Assembly: GCF_951801035.1 (NCBI RefSeq)
Contig: NZ_CATOKT010000002.1
Direction: 5' to 3' (one strand)
Source of the DNA: Adlercreutzia sp910585575
GTDB lineage: Bacteria; Actinomycetota; Coriobacteriia; Coriobacteriales; Eggerthellaceae
DNA length: 64,000 nucleotides
Below are positions 8,199-17,400 of this stretch, in pieces. The translations under genes were made by a program, and so were the position numbers. The notes under the pieces are model-generated. The model was not told where the DNA came from. It searched no databases and saw only the letters and a program-made list of their open reading frames with translations. Within the stretch, counting starts at the first letter, position 1. Each line of letters opens with the position of its first letter.

Positions 8199-8983
8199 GC
8201 GATGGCCTCGAAGCCCGAGGGGATAGCGCGCTGCAGGTCCTGGTCGAAGCCGGAGCAGCCCGGGCATCCGGCGTTGTCGCAGCCCTCGCTCAGATCGGTG
8301 GCGGCACCGTAGCTGCTGCCCCAGCCGTAACCGTAGGCGTTGCCGCCGCGGCCGGAATTGCCGTTGCTGCCGCGATCGGAGCCGTCCTGGCCCCGGCCGT
8401 AGCCGTAGTCATCATCGTCGCGATCGAAGTTGTAGCTGTAGCTATCATCGCGGTCGCTCTGGCCATAGCCCGGCATCACGCGCTCCTGCTTGGCGGGACG
8501 GTCGTGATCGAAGTCGAAGGAACCCGCCTGGGCGCCGGCAAAGGCGGACAGGCCGGCGGTCAGGCCCACAACCACCAGCGCGCCGACGGCCACGCCCACG
8601 GTGGCACCTACGCTGCGGGTGATCTTCTCGTACCAGGGAGCGGCGGCATGCTTGCCGTTCTTGGCGTTCGCGGTGAACGCGGCGGTGTCCTTGCTGTCCG
8701 TGGCCGTGTCTTCTTGCGGCATTTCAGCGGTCTCGACGGCCTCGACGGTGGCCTCAACGGTCGGCATGGCGGCCGTGGGATCCACGGGGATCTCGGCAGT
8801 CACCGACTCGGCGGCGGGCATCGTGGCCGTGGCCTCGACGCTCTCGACGACGGGGGCCGTGGCGGCTGCATCCGTCGCGGGGCTCGCGGCCTCGGCGGTT
8901 ACCTCGACGGCCTCGATAGCCTTCTCGGCGTCGTTGGCGGGGATGATCTGGTTGTTCTGCTCGTTATGATTCTGCTCGCTCAT
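8195..8983 (-). CDS. Acidic single-span membrane protein, likely target of adjacent two-component system
   Basis: 262 residues starting at the ATG at 8983, with AAGGAA upstream. The first ~130 residues are low-complexity Ala/Glu/Val/Thr. A single hydrophobic segment (VGVAVGALVVVGLTAGLSAF, about 138-160) follows. The remaining ~100 residues are Asp/Gly/Tyr-rich, with an RDDDDYGYGRG region and a short cysteine cluster CDNAGCPGC. I recognise no family. The acidic tail, if extracytoplasmic, could bind cations. It diverges from a response regulator gene, and the shared intergenic direct repeat suggests it is controlled by that system. Confidence 0.72.
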   Translation of the reverse strand: MSEQNHNEQNNQIIPANDAEKAIEAVEVTAEAASPATDAAATAPVVESVEATATMPAAESVTAEIPVDPTAAMPTVEATVEAVETAEMPQEDTATDSKDTAAFTANAKNGKHAAAPWYEKITRSVGATVGVAVGALVVVGLTAGLSAFAGAQAGSFDFDHDRPAKQERVMPGYGQSDRDDSYSYNFDRDDDDYGYGRGQDGSDRGSNGNSGRGGNAYGYGWGSSYGAATDLSEGCDNAGCPGCSGFDQDLQRAIPSGFEAIA

Positions 8984-9079
8984 GGATGTTCCTTTTCTTC
9001 GAGACTTGCAAACTGTTTTCTTACCGACGGCATCCAACGGGGGCCGCGTCGGTCGATGGCCGTAGAATAGGAGTCGAAT

Positions 9080-9101
9080 CTGAAATGAGACTGAAATGTC
9101 C
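9080..9101 (+). promoter_or_regulatory. OmpR/PhoB-type direct repeat operator
   Basis: Two head-to-tail copies of CTGAAATGNNN (9080-9090 and 9091-9101) have an exact 11-base period, one helical turn, as expected for tandem binding of an OmpR/PhoB winged-helix regulator. A related TGGTTTCAGG sits about 15-25 bases further on. The site lies between the divergent 8983 and 9176 starts, so it can serve both autoregulation and control of the acidic membrane protein. Confidence 0.6.
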
Positions 9102-9175
9102 GCGATTTTAAGACTGGTTTCAGGTTCGCTTTGCAAAATGTCGACAAAGGCGGACGCAGGGACGAAGGAGACAGG

Positions 9176-9859
9176 GTGCGTGCTCTGATAGTGGAGGATG
9201 ATCGGGGAGTGGCCCGAGCGGTGGCCCACGTGCTTGAGCGCGAGGGTTACACCACCGATGTGGTGCATGACGGGGCCACGGGCCTCGAGTATGCCACGTT
9301 GGGCTCCTACGACGTGATCATCTTCGACGTTATGCTGCCTCTGATGGACGGGGTCAGCGCCGTGGCCGCGTTGCGTCGCCGCCAGGTGAGCACCCCGGTG
9401 CTCATGCTTACGGCCCGCGGCGAAGTGCCCGACAAAATTGCCGGCCTGGACGGCGGGGCCGATCTGTATATGACAAAGCCCTTCGATACGGGCGAGCTGG
9501 TAGCCCGGGTGCGCGCTCTGACGCGGCGGGTGGCCCCGGCTCCGGCGTCGCTGGTGCGCGCGGGCGATTTGGAGCTTGATGAAACCACGCGCACGCTTCG
9601 CTGCGGTGGGGAGGAGTTCCAGCTTATCAACAAGGAGTTTCTGCTGGCACGCCTCTTCATGGTCCACGCCGGCCAGGTCATTACAAAGGCGCAAATTGCC
9701 GAGCAGGTATGGGAAGGCGAGCCCGTGGAGGGCAACAGCGTCGAGGCCTACATCTCCATGCTGCGCAAGAAGCTCAAGTTCCTCGGCTCGTCCCAGGAGA
9801 TCAAAGTGATGCGCAACGTGGGCTACAAGCTCGTTCCCCGCAAGGATGCGCCATGCTAA
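9176..9859 (+). CDS. OmpR/PhoB-family response regulator
   Basis: 227 residues from a GTG at 9176 with GAAGGAG five to six bases upstream. The receiver domain (1-115) shows the acidic pair VEDD, the phospho-acceptor Asp in IIFDVMLP (about residue 50), the conserved Thr in MLTAR and the Lys in YMTKPF. The C-terminal winged helix (about 130-222) ends with the typical VEAYISMLRKKL recognition region and a GYKLVP wing. It overlaps the downstream kinase gene by 7 bases, so the pair is co-translated. Confidence 0.94.
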   Translation: MRALIVEDDRGVARAVAHVLEREGYTTDVVHDGATGLEYATLGSYDVIIFDVMLPLMDGVSAVAALRRRQVSTPVLMLTARGEVPDKIAGLDGGADLYMTKPFDTGELVARVRALTRRVAPAPASLVRAGDLELDETTRTLRCGGEEFQLINKEFLLARLFMVHAGQVITKAQIAEQVWEGEPVEGNSVEAYISMLRKKLKFLGSSQEIKVMRNVGYKLVPRKDAPC

Positions 9860-11325
9860 AGAAGCTGCGCATCAAATTCATCGCCATCATTATGGCCGCG
9901 GTTACCGTTATCCTGACGGCGGTGTTCGCCTCCATCTGCGTTATCAATTGGCAGCAGAACGTGGGCGAGTTGGATTCCTCGCTTGACGGCGCTCTGCAGG
10001 CGGTGGCGCTTCAGGTGAGTTGGTTGGGCGACGTCGACGACGATTTCGACGACGAGGACGAAGAGGAGTGGGATGGCGAAATCGGGCGGCACTGGAACGA
10101 TCGGGATACCGACCGAAGCCAGCCGCTGGCCGTCTATCGCTTCACCGACGACGGCTTTTCCCTGGTATCGCACCCCCGCGTGCGCGTGGGCGACGCGGCG
10201 CTGGAGCGAGCTGCCTCGCTGCTGCATCCGGGAGAGAACGCCTCGGGCATTATCGACGAGTACGAGCTGTGCTACCAGGAGAAGGTGATTGCCGGCACCA
10301 CCTACGTAGCCTTTACCGAAGCGGCGTTTCTGCCCGATTGGAAGCGCTTGGTGTTCATGTTGGGCCTGGTGGAAGTGGCCACGCTGGTGGTGTTCTTCGG
10401 GGTGGCCCTGCTGTTCTCTCGCTGGGCGTTGCGGCCCGTTGAACGGGCGTGGCGCCAGCAGCGTCAGTTTGTCGGCGATGCGGCCCACGACCTGAAAACC
10501 CCGCTCACGGTGATCCTGGCCAACAGCGCCATCCTGCTCGAGGAGCCGTCCATGGAAGAGGCCGAGCGAGCCAAATGGATTCGCAGCACCCAGGCCGAGG
10601 CCCGGGGCATGCAAACCCTGGTGGAGGATATGCTGCTCACGATGGCACCCGATAGCGACGAGCAGCTCACTGCGGCAAAGGCGAAGGCGGCTTCGGCCGA
10701 GGCGATGGCTGCGGAGGAGGTCCCGTTTTCGGAAGCTCCATCGGCCGAGGCGGGCGATGGAGCTGCGGTGCCCGAGGCTGACGGATCGGCGACGGTGTCG
10801 AGGCCCTCGGCTTCCGACGTATCCGAAGCTCCCGATGCCCTCGCGGCCTCGGAAAGCGTGGCCGACCTGTCGCGCATTGCCCTGCACGAGTTGCTCCAGT
10901 TCGAGTCAGTGGCCTACGAGCGCTCGTTGGTGCTGGAAGACGCCATCGAAGAGCATTGCATCGTTGCCCAGGCTCCCGCTAAGGCCAAGCGCCTTATGAC
11001 CATTCTGCTCGACAATGCCTGCAAATACGCCAACGAGGGCGGGGAAGTTCGCGTGAGCCTTGAGCGGGAAGAGTCATCCGGGGCTAACGAGGCGTCGCGG
11101 GTTTGCTTGCGCGTGTTCAACACGGGAACTCCCATCGCCCCCGAAGCGTTGCCCAAGGTGTTCGATCGCTTCTACCGCGGCGATGCGGCCCGCACCTCGC
11201 GCGAGGGGCATGGCTTGGGACTCGCCATCGCGCACACCGTGGTAGAAGAGGCCGGCGGCAGCTTGGGCGTGGAGAGCGATGCCGCGGGAACCGTGTTCAC
11301 CGCCCGTCTCCCTGAAGCGCGCTAG
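9853..11325 (+). CDS. Two-component sensor histidine kinase
   Basis: 490 residues. TM1 is about 8-32 and TM2 about 165-188, flanking a ~130-residue external sensor that carries an intensely acidic patch (DDDFDDEDEEEWDGE, about 60-75). The HisKA box is DAAHDLKTPLTVI, with the phospho-His about residue 215. The HATPase module has NACKYA (N box) and REGHGLGLAIAH (G box). A ~90-residue Ala/Glu/Ser-rich insert separates HisKA from the ATPase module. The acidic sensor resembles PhoQ-like cation or cationic-peptide sensing surfaces by composition only, so that role is inference. It is the partner of the preceding regulator. Confidence 0.92.
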   Translation: MLKKLRIKFIAIIMAAVTVILTAVFASICVINWQQNVGELDSSLDGALQAVALQVSWLGDVDDDFDDEDEEEWDGEIGRHWNDRDTDRSQPLAVYRFTDDGFSLVSHPRVRVGDAALERAASLLHPGENASGIIDEYELCYQEKVIAGTTYVAFTEAAFLPDWKRLVFMLGLVEVATLVVFFGVALLFSRWALRPVERAWRQQRQFVGDAAHDLKTPLTVILANSAILLEEPSMEEAERAKWIRSTQAEARGMQTLVEDMLLTMAPDSDEQLTAAKAKAASAEAMAAEEVPFSEAPSAEAGDGAAVPEADGSATVSRPSASDVSEAPDALAASESVADLSRIALHELLQFESVAYERSLVLEDAIEEHCIVAQAPAKAKRLMTILLDNACKYANEGGEVRVSLEREESSGANEASRVCLRVFNTGTPIAPEALPKVFDRFYRGDAARTSREGHGLGLAIAHTVVEEAGGSLGVESDAAGTVFTARLPEAR

Positions 11326-11384
11326 CGTGCGATTCAATCTATCGAAATTTGCGGATTTCCTTTTAAGGGCGCCTCCTCGGCCAT

Positions 11385-11435
11385 TGCGCAAAGGGGCTGA
11401 ACTGCGTACAATGCCGTAATTGAACATACTGTTCA
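11385..11435 (+). promoter_or_regulatory. Promoter and TetR operator
   Basis: TTGCGC (11385-11390), a 16-base spacer and TACAAT (11407-11412) form a credible promoter. Immediately downstream lies TGAACATACTGTTCA (11421-11435), a perfect 6-base inverted repeat around three central bases, at the expected transcription start. Further GTTCA/GTTGAA half-sites follow to 11455. The placement fits steric autorepression by the TetR protein encoded 60 bases on. Confidence 0.6.
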
Positions 11436-11494
11436 TTAACGTTCACGCTGTTGAATTCGCTACGGCGGGTTCACCCTGTTGAGAAGGAGAGAGC

Positions 11495-12154
11495 TTGGCC
11501 GGAGCCGCAACGCTTTCCCCCGCACGGCCGGAGTCGGCGAAAGCCGCCGCCCCTGGCTGCGAAGACCGGCGCATCACGCGCTCGAAGCGCGCGCTGCGCG
11601 GTGCCCTCATCGCCCTTATGGAAGAGCGTGGGTTCGACGCCATCACGGTGAACGACCTGTGCGAGCGGGCCGATTTGAACCGGGGCACCTTCTACAACCA
11701 CTTCAACGACAAAGAGCACTTGCTGGCCATGCTCGAGGACGAGGTCATGGCCGACATCGGGCTGCTCCAAGGACGCATGCACGATATCACCTTGGCCGAC
11801 ATGCTGGCCTATCGGGTGGCCAAGCGCCCGCTGCCGCTGCTGGTGGAGCTTTTCGACTACCTGCGCGAGCAGAGCGACTTCCTCCACGCGGTGCTGGGCC
11901 CGGGGGGCGATGCTCGCTTCGGCCCGCGCCTGCGCGAGGCGGTGTGCGAGAACCTGGTGCAGAACATCCTGCACGAGAAGTACCGCCAGAACCCCACGGC
12001 CTTTGTCGAGTACTACGTGGCCTTCTACGCCGCGGCCTATCTGGGCATCATCGCCTGCTGGATTGAGCGCGGCACTCCGGAATCATCTGAGGTCATGGCC
12101 AACATTGCCATGCGCCTGTTCTTTATCAAACCCGGCGAGTCCATCGAGCTGTAG
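11495..12154 (+). CDS. TetR/AcrR-family transcriptional regulator
   Basis: 219 residues from a TTG start supported by GAAGGAGAG six bases upstream; there is no nearby ATG alternative. The HTH is ALIALMEERGFDAITVNDLC...NRGTFYNHFNDKEHLL (about 35-80), typical TetR, including the YNHF recognition helix. The C-terminal half resembles the TetR_C domain of the dihydroxyacetone-kinase regulator type. It lies 24 bases before the giant activase gene and probably controls that gene as well as itself. Confidence 0.9.
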   Translation: MAGAATLSPARPESAKAAAPGCEDRRITRSKRALRGALIALMEERGFDAITVNDLCERADLNRGTFYNHFNDKEHLLAMLEDEVMADIGLLQGRMHDITLADMLAYRVAKRPLPLLVELFDYLREQSDFLHAVLGPGGDARFGPRLREAVCENLVQNILHEKYRQNPTAFVEYYVAFYAAAYLGIIACWIERGTPESSEVMANIAMRLFFIKPGESIEL

Positions 12155-12178
12155 TTCAAGAAAACGAGGAACCATTCT

Positions 12179-15100
12179 ATGAAGAAGAACAAGTACACCG
12201 AAGTCATCACCGAGGCTTCCGTGAAGCGCGGCGAGCTTTCCGCCGAGGAGCAGGCCGCGCTCAAGGGGGGCTGTGCTTCCTGCGCCCCGCGTGTAGCCAC
12301 GGTGGCGGAAAACCAGGCGAACACTGCCGAGGCAGCAGCTCAGGCCCGCGCCGCCGCGGCTGCGTGTTCCTATCACATCGGCATTGATGTGGGCTCTACC
12401 ACGGTGAAGCTGGCGGTGCTCAACAACGACCACGACATTTTGTGGGCTGTTTACCGCCGTCACCATGCCGACGTGCGCGCCACCATTGTGGAGGTGCTGC
12501 GCGAGGCGGCCGAGGCCTATCCCAGCGAAACCATGACCATTGCCATTACCGGCTCGGGCGGCCTTCTGCTGTCCCAGTGGCTCGGCGTTGCCTTCGTGCA
12601 GGAGGTCATTGCCTCCAAGACCGCCGTGGAGACGTTCATTCCCGCCACCGATGTGGCCATCGAGCTGGGCGGCGAGGACGCGAAGATCATCTACTTCGAC
12701 AACGGCATCGAGCAGCGCATGAACGGCACCTGCGCCGGCGGCACGGGCGCTTTCATCGACCAAATGGCGGCGCTGCTGAACACCGACGCTGGAGGCCTGA
12801 ACGAGCTGGCGGCTGACCACACTACCATCTATCCCATTGCCAGCCGCTGCGGCGTGTTCGCGAAGACCGACGTGCAGCCGCTGCTGAACGAGGGCGCGCG
12901 CAAGGAGGACATTGCCGCCTCCATTTTCCAATCCGTAGTTACCCAGACCATCTCGGGCCTGGCCTGCGGGCGTCCCATCCGCGGCAACGTGGCCTTCCTG
13001 GGCGGTCCGCTCCAGTACCTGCCCGAGCTGCGCAAGCGCTTCTACGAGACGCTCGATCTGACCGACGAGGCCATTATCGTGCCCGAGAACGCCCACCTGT
13101 TTGTGGCCGCCGGCTGCGCCATTGCCGGCGTGGCCGAAGGGGCGAAGCCGGAGCCTTTGGCCGAGGTGCTCACGCGCCTGGAGGGCCTGGGCGACATGCA
13201 GGGCTCCGAAGTAGTGCGCCTGGCCCCGCTGTTCGCCGACGACGCGGAGTTGGCCGAGTTCAACAACCGCCACGACGCCGAGCGCGTGCGCCGCGCCAGC
13301 TTGGAGGAGTACCGTGGCGTGGCCTTCCTGGGTATCGATGCCGGCTCCACCACCTTCAAGGCGGCTCTCATTGGCGAGGATGGCGCGCTGCTCTGGTCCA
13401 CCTACGCGTCCAACAAGGGCGACGTGCTGGGTTGCGCCAAGGCCGCCGTGGCGGAGCTCTACGGCGTGCTGCCCCGCGATCCGGAAACCGGCGAGCCTTT
13501 GGTGACCATCGGCCATGCCACGGTGACGGGCTACGGCGAAGGCCTGCTGCTGGAGGCCCTGCGCGTGGATTCCGGCGAGATTGAGACCGTGGCGCACCTG
13601 CGCGGCGCCCAGGAGATGCTGCCCGGCGTGGAGTTCATCTTGGACATCGGCGGCCAGGACATGAAGTGCCTGCGCGTGAAGGACGGCGTCATCGATCACA
13701 TCATGCTGAACGAGGCCTGCTCCTCGGGTTGCGGCAGCTTCATTGAGTCCTTCGCCAGCGGTCTTAACCTGGACGTGGCCGAGTTTGCGAAGACGGCTAT
13801 TTCCGCCGAGAACCCGGTGGATTTGGGCAGCCGCTGTACCGTGTTCATGAACTCCCGCGTGAAACAGGCTCAGAAGGAAGGCGCCACGGTGGGCGATATT
13901 GCCGCGGGCCTGGCCATTTCCGTCATCAAGAACGCCCTGTTCAAGGTTATCAAGATTCGCGACCCCCATGATGTGGGCACGCAGGTTATCGTGCAGGGCG
14001 GCACCTTCCTGAACGATGCCGTGCTGCGCGCCTTCGAGCAGCTGTCCGAGGTCAACGCCGTGCGCCCCGACATTGCCGGCAACATGGGCGCCTTCGGTGC
14101 GGCTCTGCTGGCCCGCGATCGCTACGAGGACGCCGTGCGGCGCTTCTCCGAGCAGCCGCTGTCGCCCGACGTGGGGCCGAAGGTGCCCGGCAGCACGCTG
14201 TTGTCCCTTGAGGCCATTCAGGCTCTGGAGCCCAGCCACCGCACCGTGCGCTGCAAGGGCTGCTCGAACGCCTGCCTGCTGACGGTGAACGACTTCGGCA
14301 AGGACGAGGTGACGGGCAAGCACCGCCGCTTCATCACGGGCAACCGCTGCGAAAAGGGCGAGAGCCTGGGCACGGCGGCTTCCGCCTCGGCGGTGCCGAA
14401 CCTCTTCGAGTACAAGGCCGAGCGCACCTTCGGCTACGAGCCGCTGGCCCCCGAGGATGCGCCCCGTGGCACCGTGGGCATTCCCCGCGCCCTGAACATG
14501 TACGAGAACTATCCGTTCTGGTTCACCTTCTTCACGAAGCTAGGCTACCGCGTGGAGTTGTCCGATCCGTCTACCAAGAAGACCTACGAGGCCGGCATCG
14601 AGTCCATGCCCTCGGAGAGCGTGTGCTATCCGGCGAAGCTGTCCCACGGCCACATCATGAACCTGCTGGAGAAGGGGCCGGACTTCATCTGGATGCCCTG
14701 CTCCAAGTGGGAGCGCCAGGAGGACGAGACCGCGGGCAACCACTTCAACTGCCCCATTGTGGCCAGCTATCCGGAGGCGCTGCGCCTGAACATCGACGAG
14801 CTGCAGGAATCGCCCGTGGCCTTCGTCAGCCCGTGGCTGCCCTACGACAACAAGGAGAAGCTGAAGAAGCGCCTCTATGTGGAGCTGGCCGAGAACTTCA
14901 AGGATGCCGTGGGCGCTAAGGGGGCCAAGCTCACCCAGGCCGAGGTGGACGCTGCGGTGGACGCCGCCTGGGATGAGGACGAGGCCTTCAAGCGCGATAT
15001 TCGCACCAAGGGCGTGGAAACCCTGGCCTGGATGGAGGAGACGGGCACGCGCGGCATTGTGCTGGCGGGTCGTCCCTACCATCAGGACCCGGAGATCAAC

Positions 15101-17002
15101 CATGCCATTCCCGAGCTTCTGACCAGCTTCGGCCTGGCGGTGCTCACCGAGGACTCGGTGGCCCATCTGGGTCAGCTGGAGCGCCCCATTCGCGTGGTGG
15201 ATCAGTGGATGTACCACACGCGCCTGTACGCGGCCGCCAAGGTGGTCACCCAGCGCAAGGACCTCGATCTCATTCAGCTGAACTCCTTCGGCTGCGGCTT
15301 GGACGCCCTTACCACCGACCAGGTGCAGGAGGTGCTGGAGGCCGCGGGCAAGGTGTACACCGTGCTGAAGATCGACGAGGTGTCGAACTTGGGCGCCGCC
15401 CGCATTCGCGTGCGCAGCCTGCTGGCCGCCTTGAAAGATCAGGCCGACCGCGAGGCCGAGGCGGCGGCCGACGAGGCTGCCGAGCGCGTGGGCTGCCCGG
15501 CTGCCTGCATCGATCTGTCGAACATGGACAAGCTGGTGCCGCAGTCGTTCACCGAGAAGGCCGACGGCGTGGTGGCCGCGGCCGAGGTGAAGCAGCGCGA
15601 CGGCGAGTCCACCGAGTTCGAGCGCGTGCAGTTCACCGAGCAGATGCGCGACGAGGGCTGGACCATTCTGGCTCCGCAGATGGCGCCTTATCACTTCGAG
15701 CTGCTGGTGCCCATCTTCAAGCGCAACGGCTACAACGCGGTGCTCCTGCCTTCCGTGGATCACGGTGCGGTGGACGCGGGCCTGAAGTACGTGAACAACG
15801 ACATCTGCTATCCGTCCATCCTGGTGACGGGCCAAATTATGGAAGCGGTCATGTCGGGCAAGTACGACACCGACAAGCTGGCCGTACTCATCACGCAGAC
15901 CGGCGGCGGCTGCCGTGCCACCAACTACATCTCGCTCATCCGCAAGGCGCTGAAGTCGGTGGGCCTGGGGCACATTCCCGTTATCGCCATCTCGTTCAAG
16001 GACCTGGGCGAGGAAAACCCCGGCTTCAAGGTAACGCCGAAGATGCTCTACCAGGCCATTTACGCGCTGCAGTACGGCGACTTACTGATGATGTGCCTGT
16101 ACCGCACGCGCCCCTACGAGGTGGAGCCCGGCAGTGCCCAGCGCCTGTTCGACTACTGGATGGCCGAGTGCAAAGCGCAGCTCATGCGCGGTGTGAAGCA
16201 GTCGGAGTTCAAGCGCACGGTGAACCGCATTGTGGAGGACTTCGACACGCTGCCCCTGCAGGGCGAGGGCACGAAGCCGCGCGTGGGCGTGGTAGGCGAG
16301 ATCCTCGTGAAGTTCCATCCCACGGCCAACAACCAGATTGTGGACGTTATCGAGTGCGAGGGTTGCGAGGCCGTGGTGCCCGGACTCATCGAGTTCTTCC
16401 TGTTCGGCATTGCCGGTGGCATCTTCCAGCGCCCCATTGGCAAGTCGGCGAAGAGCGCCCTGGGCAGCCGCATCGGCCTGGCGGCCATCAAGAAGCTGCG
16501 CAAGCCGGTGACCGACGCCCTGGAGAAGTCCACGCGCTTCCATCCGCCGGCGGACATCTACGAGCTGGCTGACTACGCTAGCGAGATTCTGTCGCTGTGC
16601 AACTCCATGGGCGAGGGCTGGCTGCTAACGGCCGAGATGGTGGAGCTTATCCGCTCCGGCTGTCCGAACGTGGTGTGCACCCAGCCCTTCGCCTGCCTGC
16701 CAAACCACGTGGTGGGCAAGGCCACCATCAAGGAGCTGCGTCGTCGCTATCCCGAGAGCAACATCGTGGCCGTGGACTACGACCCTGGTGCCTCCGAGGT
16801 GAACCAGCTGAATCGTATCAAGCTGATGATTGCCGTGGCCAAGGCGAACCTGGCCGAAAAGGAAGCCGAGGCCCGCGCCGCCCGCGATGCCGCCCGCGAC
16901 GGTGCCACCCTGGCCGAAGCCGCCGAGGCCGCAGCCGTGTGCACCACCTGCGCCGGGGCCATCGACGTAGAGATCGAGGTAGCCGAAGAGGTGGGCAACT
17001 AG
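12179..17002 (+). CDS. Giant 2-hydroxyacyl-CoA dehydratase activase-related protein
   Basis: 1607 residues. Two tandem BadF/BadG/HgdC ATPase repeats start near residues 65 (IGIDVGSTTVKLAVL) and 382 (LGIDAGSTTFKAALIG). Each carries the cysteine loop seen in HgdC-type [4Fe-4S] activases (CAGGTGAF; CSSGCGSF). A CKGCSNAC cluster (about 691) follows, then a DUF2229-like region (about 760-960) and a C-terminal dehydratase-D/HgdB-like region (about 1160-1540, with NNDICYPSILVTGQ and QTGGGCRATNY). HgdC proteins use ATP to inject an electron into dehydratases. The fusion family's physiological substrate is not established, and no separate dehydratase alpha/beta genes are seen here. The C-terminal tail has a CTTC pair. 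The TetR gene precedes it. Confidence 0.9.
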   Translation: MKKNKYTEVITEASVKRGELSAEEQAALKGGCASCAPRVATVAENQANTAEAAAQARAAAAACSYHIGIDVGSTTVKLAVLNNDHDILWAVYRRHHADVRATIVEVLREAAEAYPSETMTIAITGSGGLLLSQWLGVAFVQEVIASKTAVETFIPATDVAIELGGEDAKIIYFDNGIEQRMNGTCAGGTGAFIDQMAALLNTDAGGLNELAADHTTIYPIASRCGVFAKTDVQPLLNEGARKEDIAASIFQSVVTQTISGLACGRPIRGNVAFLGGPLQYLPELRKRFYETLDLTDEAIIVPENAHLFVAAGCAIAGVAEGAKPEPLAEVLTRLEGLGDMQGSEVVRLAPLFADDAELAEFNNRHDAERVRRASLEEYRGVAFLGIDAGSTTFKAALIGEDGALLWSTYASNKGDVLGCAKAAVAELYGVLPRDPETGEPLVTIGHATVTGYGEGLLLEALRVDSGEIETVAHLRGAQEMLPGVEFILDIGGQDMKCLRVKDGVIDHIMLNEACSSGCGSFIESFASGLNLDVAEFAKTAISAENPVDLGSRCTVFMNSRVKQAQKEGATVGDIAAGLAISVIKNALFKVIKIRDPHDVGTQVIVQGGTFLNDAVLRAFEQLSEVNAVRPDIAGNMGAFGAALLARDRYEDAVRRFSEQPLSPDVGPKVPGSTLLSLEAIQALEPSHRTVRCKGCSNACLLTVNDFGKDEVTGKHRRFITGNRCEKGESLGTAASASAVPNLFEYKAERTFGYEPLAPEDAPRGTVGIPRALNMYENYPFWFTFFTKLGYRVELSDPSTKKTYEAGIESMPSESVCYPAKLSHGHIMNLLEKGPDFIWMPCSKWERQEDETAGNHFNCPIVASYPEALRLNIDELQESPVAFVSPWLPYDNKEKLKKRLYVELAENFKDAVGAKGAKLTQAEVDAAVDAAWDEDEAFKRDIRTKGVETLAWMEETGTRGIVLAGRPYHQDPEINHAIPELLTSFGLAVLTEDSVAHLGQLERPIRVVDQWMYHTRLYAAAKVVTQRKDLDLIQLNSFGCGLDALTTDQVQEVLEAAGKVYTVLKIDEVSNLGAARIRVRSLLAALKDQADREAEAAADEAAERVGCPAACIDLSNMDKLVPQSFTEKADGVVAAAEVKQRDGESTEFERVQFTEQMRDEGWTILAPQMAPYHFELLVPIFKRNGYNAVLLPSVDHGAVDAGLKYVNNDICYPSILVTGQIMEAVMSGKYDTDKLAVLITQTGGGCRATNYISLIRKALKSVGLGHIPVIAISFKDLGEENPGFKVTPKMLYQAIYALQYGDLLMMCLYRTRPYEVEPGSAQRLFDYWMAECKAQLMRGVKQSEFKRTVNRIVEDFDTLPLQGEGTKPRVGVVGEILVKFHPTANNQIVDVIECEGCEAVVPGLIEFFLFGIAGGIFQRPIGKSAKSALGSRIGLAAIKKLRKPVTDALEKSTRFHPPADIYELADYASEILSLCNSMGEGWLLTAEMVELIRSGCPNVVCTQPFACLPNHVVGKATIKELRRRYPESNIVAVDYDPGASEVNQLNRIKLMIAVAKANLAEKEAEARAARDAARDGATLAEAAEAAAVCTTCAGAIDVEIEVAEEVGN

Positions 17003-17011
17003 CGGGGGAAG

Positions 17012-17052
17012 AACTTGCGCCTCCCTCCGTGTGCGCGGGGGAGGCGCAAGTT
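17012..17052 (+). terminator. Strong hairpin after activase gene
   Basis: A perfect 14-base-pair stem (17012-17025 with 17039-17052, AACTTGCGCCTCCC) with a 13-base loop begins 10 bases after the activase stop. There is no T tract, so termination may be weak or Rho-assisted. Confidence 0.5.
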
Positions 17053-17400
17053 CCAGGACGGGTCGGCTTGAATGAGGCAGCCAATGGGCCAGCCAACCGT
17101 CTGACTTGTCTCATTCCGCGTGAAGATGCAAGTTCCAGAATGGGCCAGTTTGGTACCCAGCCTCGTTTTTGAGAAAGATGCTGATCTGGGGTTTCTCAAC
17201 GACAGGGAACCAGAACGGCTGGTTTTGCCACGCCGCAGGGAACCAAACTGCACGATGTTGGAACCTCGCCGTGCTGAGACAGCCAACTGAGATAGCCAGC
17301 CATCTGACTTGTCGCATTTGGCGGTCATGAATAATCTACTTATCCGCGCGGGCGGCGACCGGAATCGTGGTCTCCGCCCGCGCTACGTGGCGATGTTGCG
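17053..17400. repeat. Intergenic repeat region
   Basis: No gene is seen in this gap. It holds two copies of a dispersed element: about 17071-17115 (core CCAACCGTCTGACTTGTCTC) and about 17273-17318 (AGCCATCTGACTTGTCGC, with an extra GAGATAGCC unit). They match units at 49056-49073 and 50205-50375. Between them lie GTTCCAGAAT, GGGAACCAAACTG and GTTGGAACCT stretches resembling those at 47150-47445. Two families of small intergenic repeats thus seem interleaved. Confidence 0.6.

Noticed and set aside
12083..14323. 746-codon open frame on the minus strand opposite the activase and TetR genes
   Set aside because: Its composition is typical of a GC shadow, and the sense strand encodes clear conserved motifs throughout.
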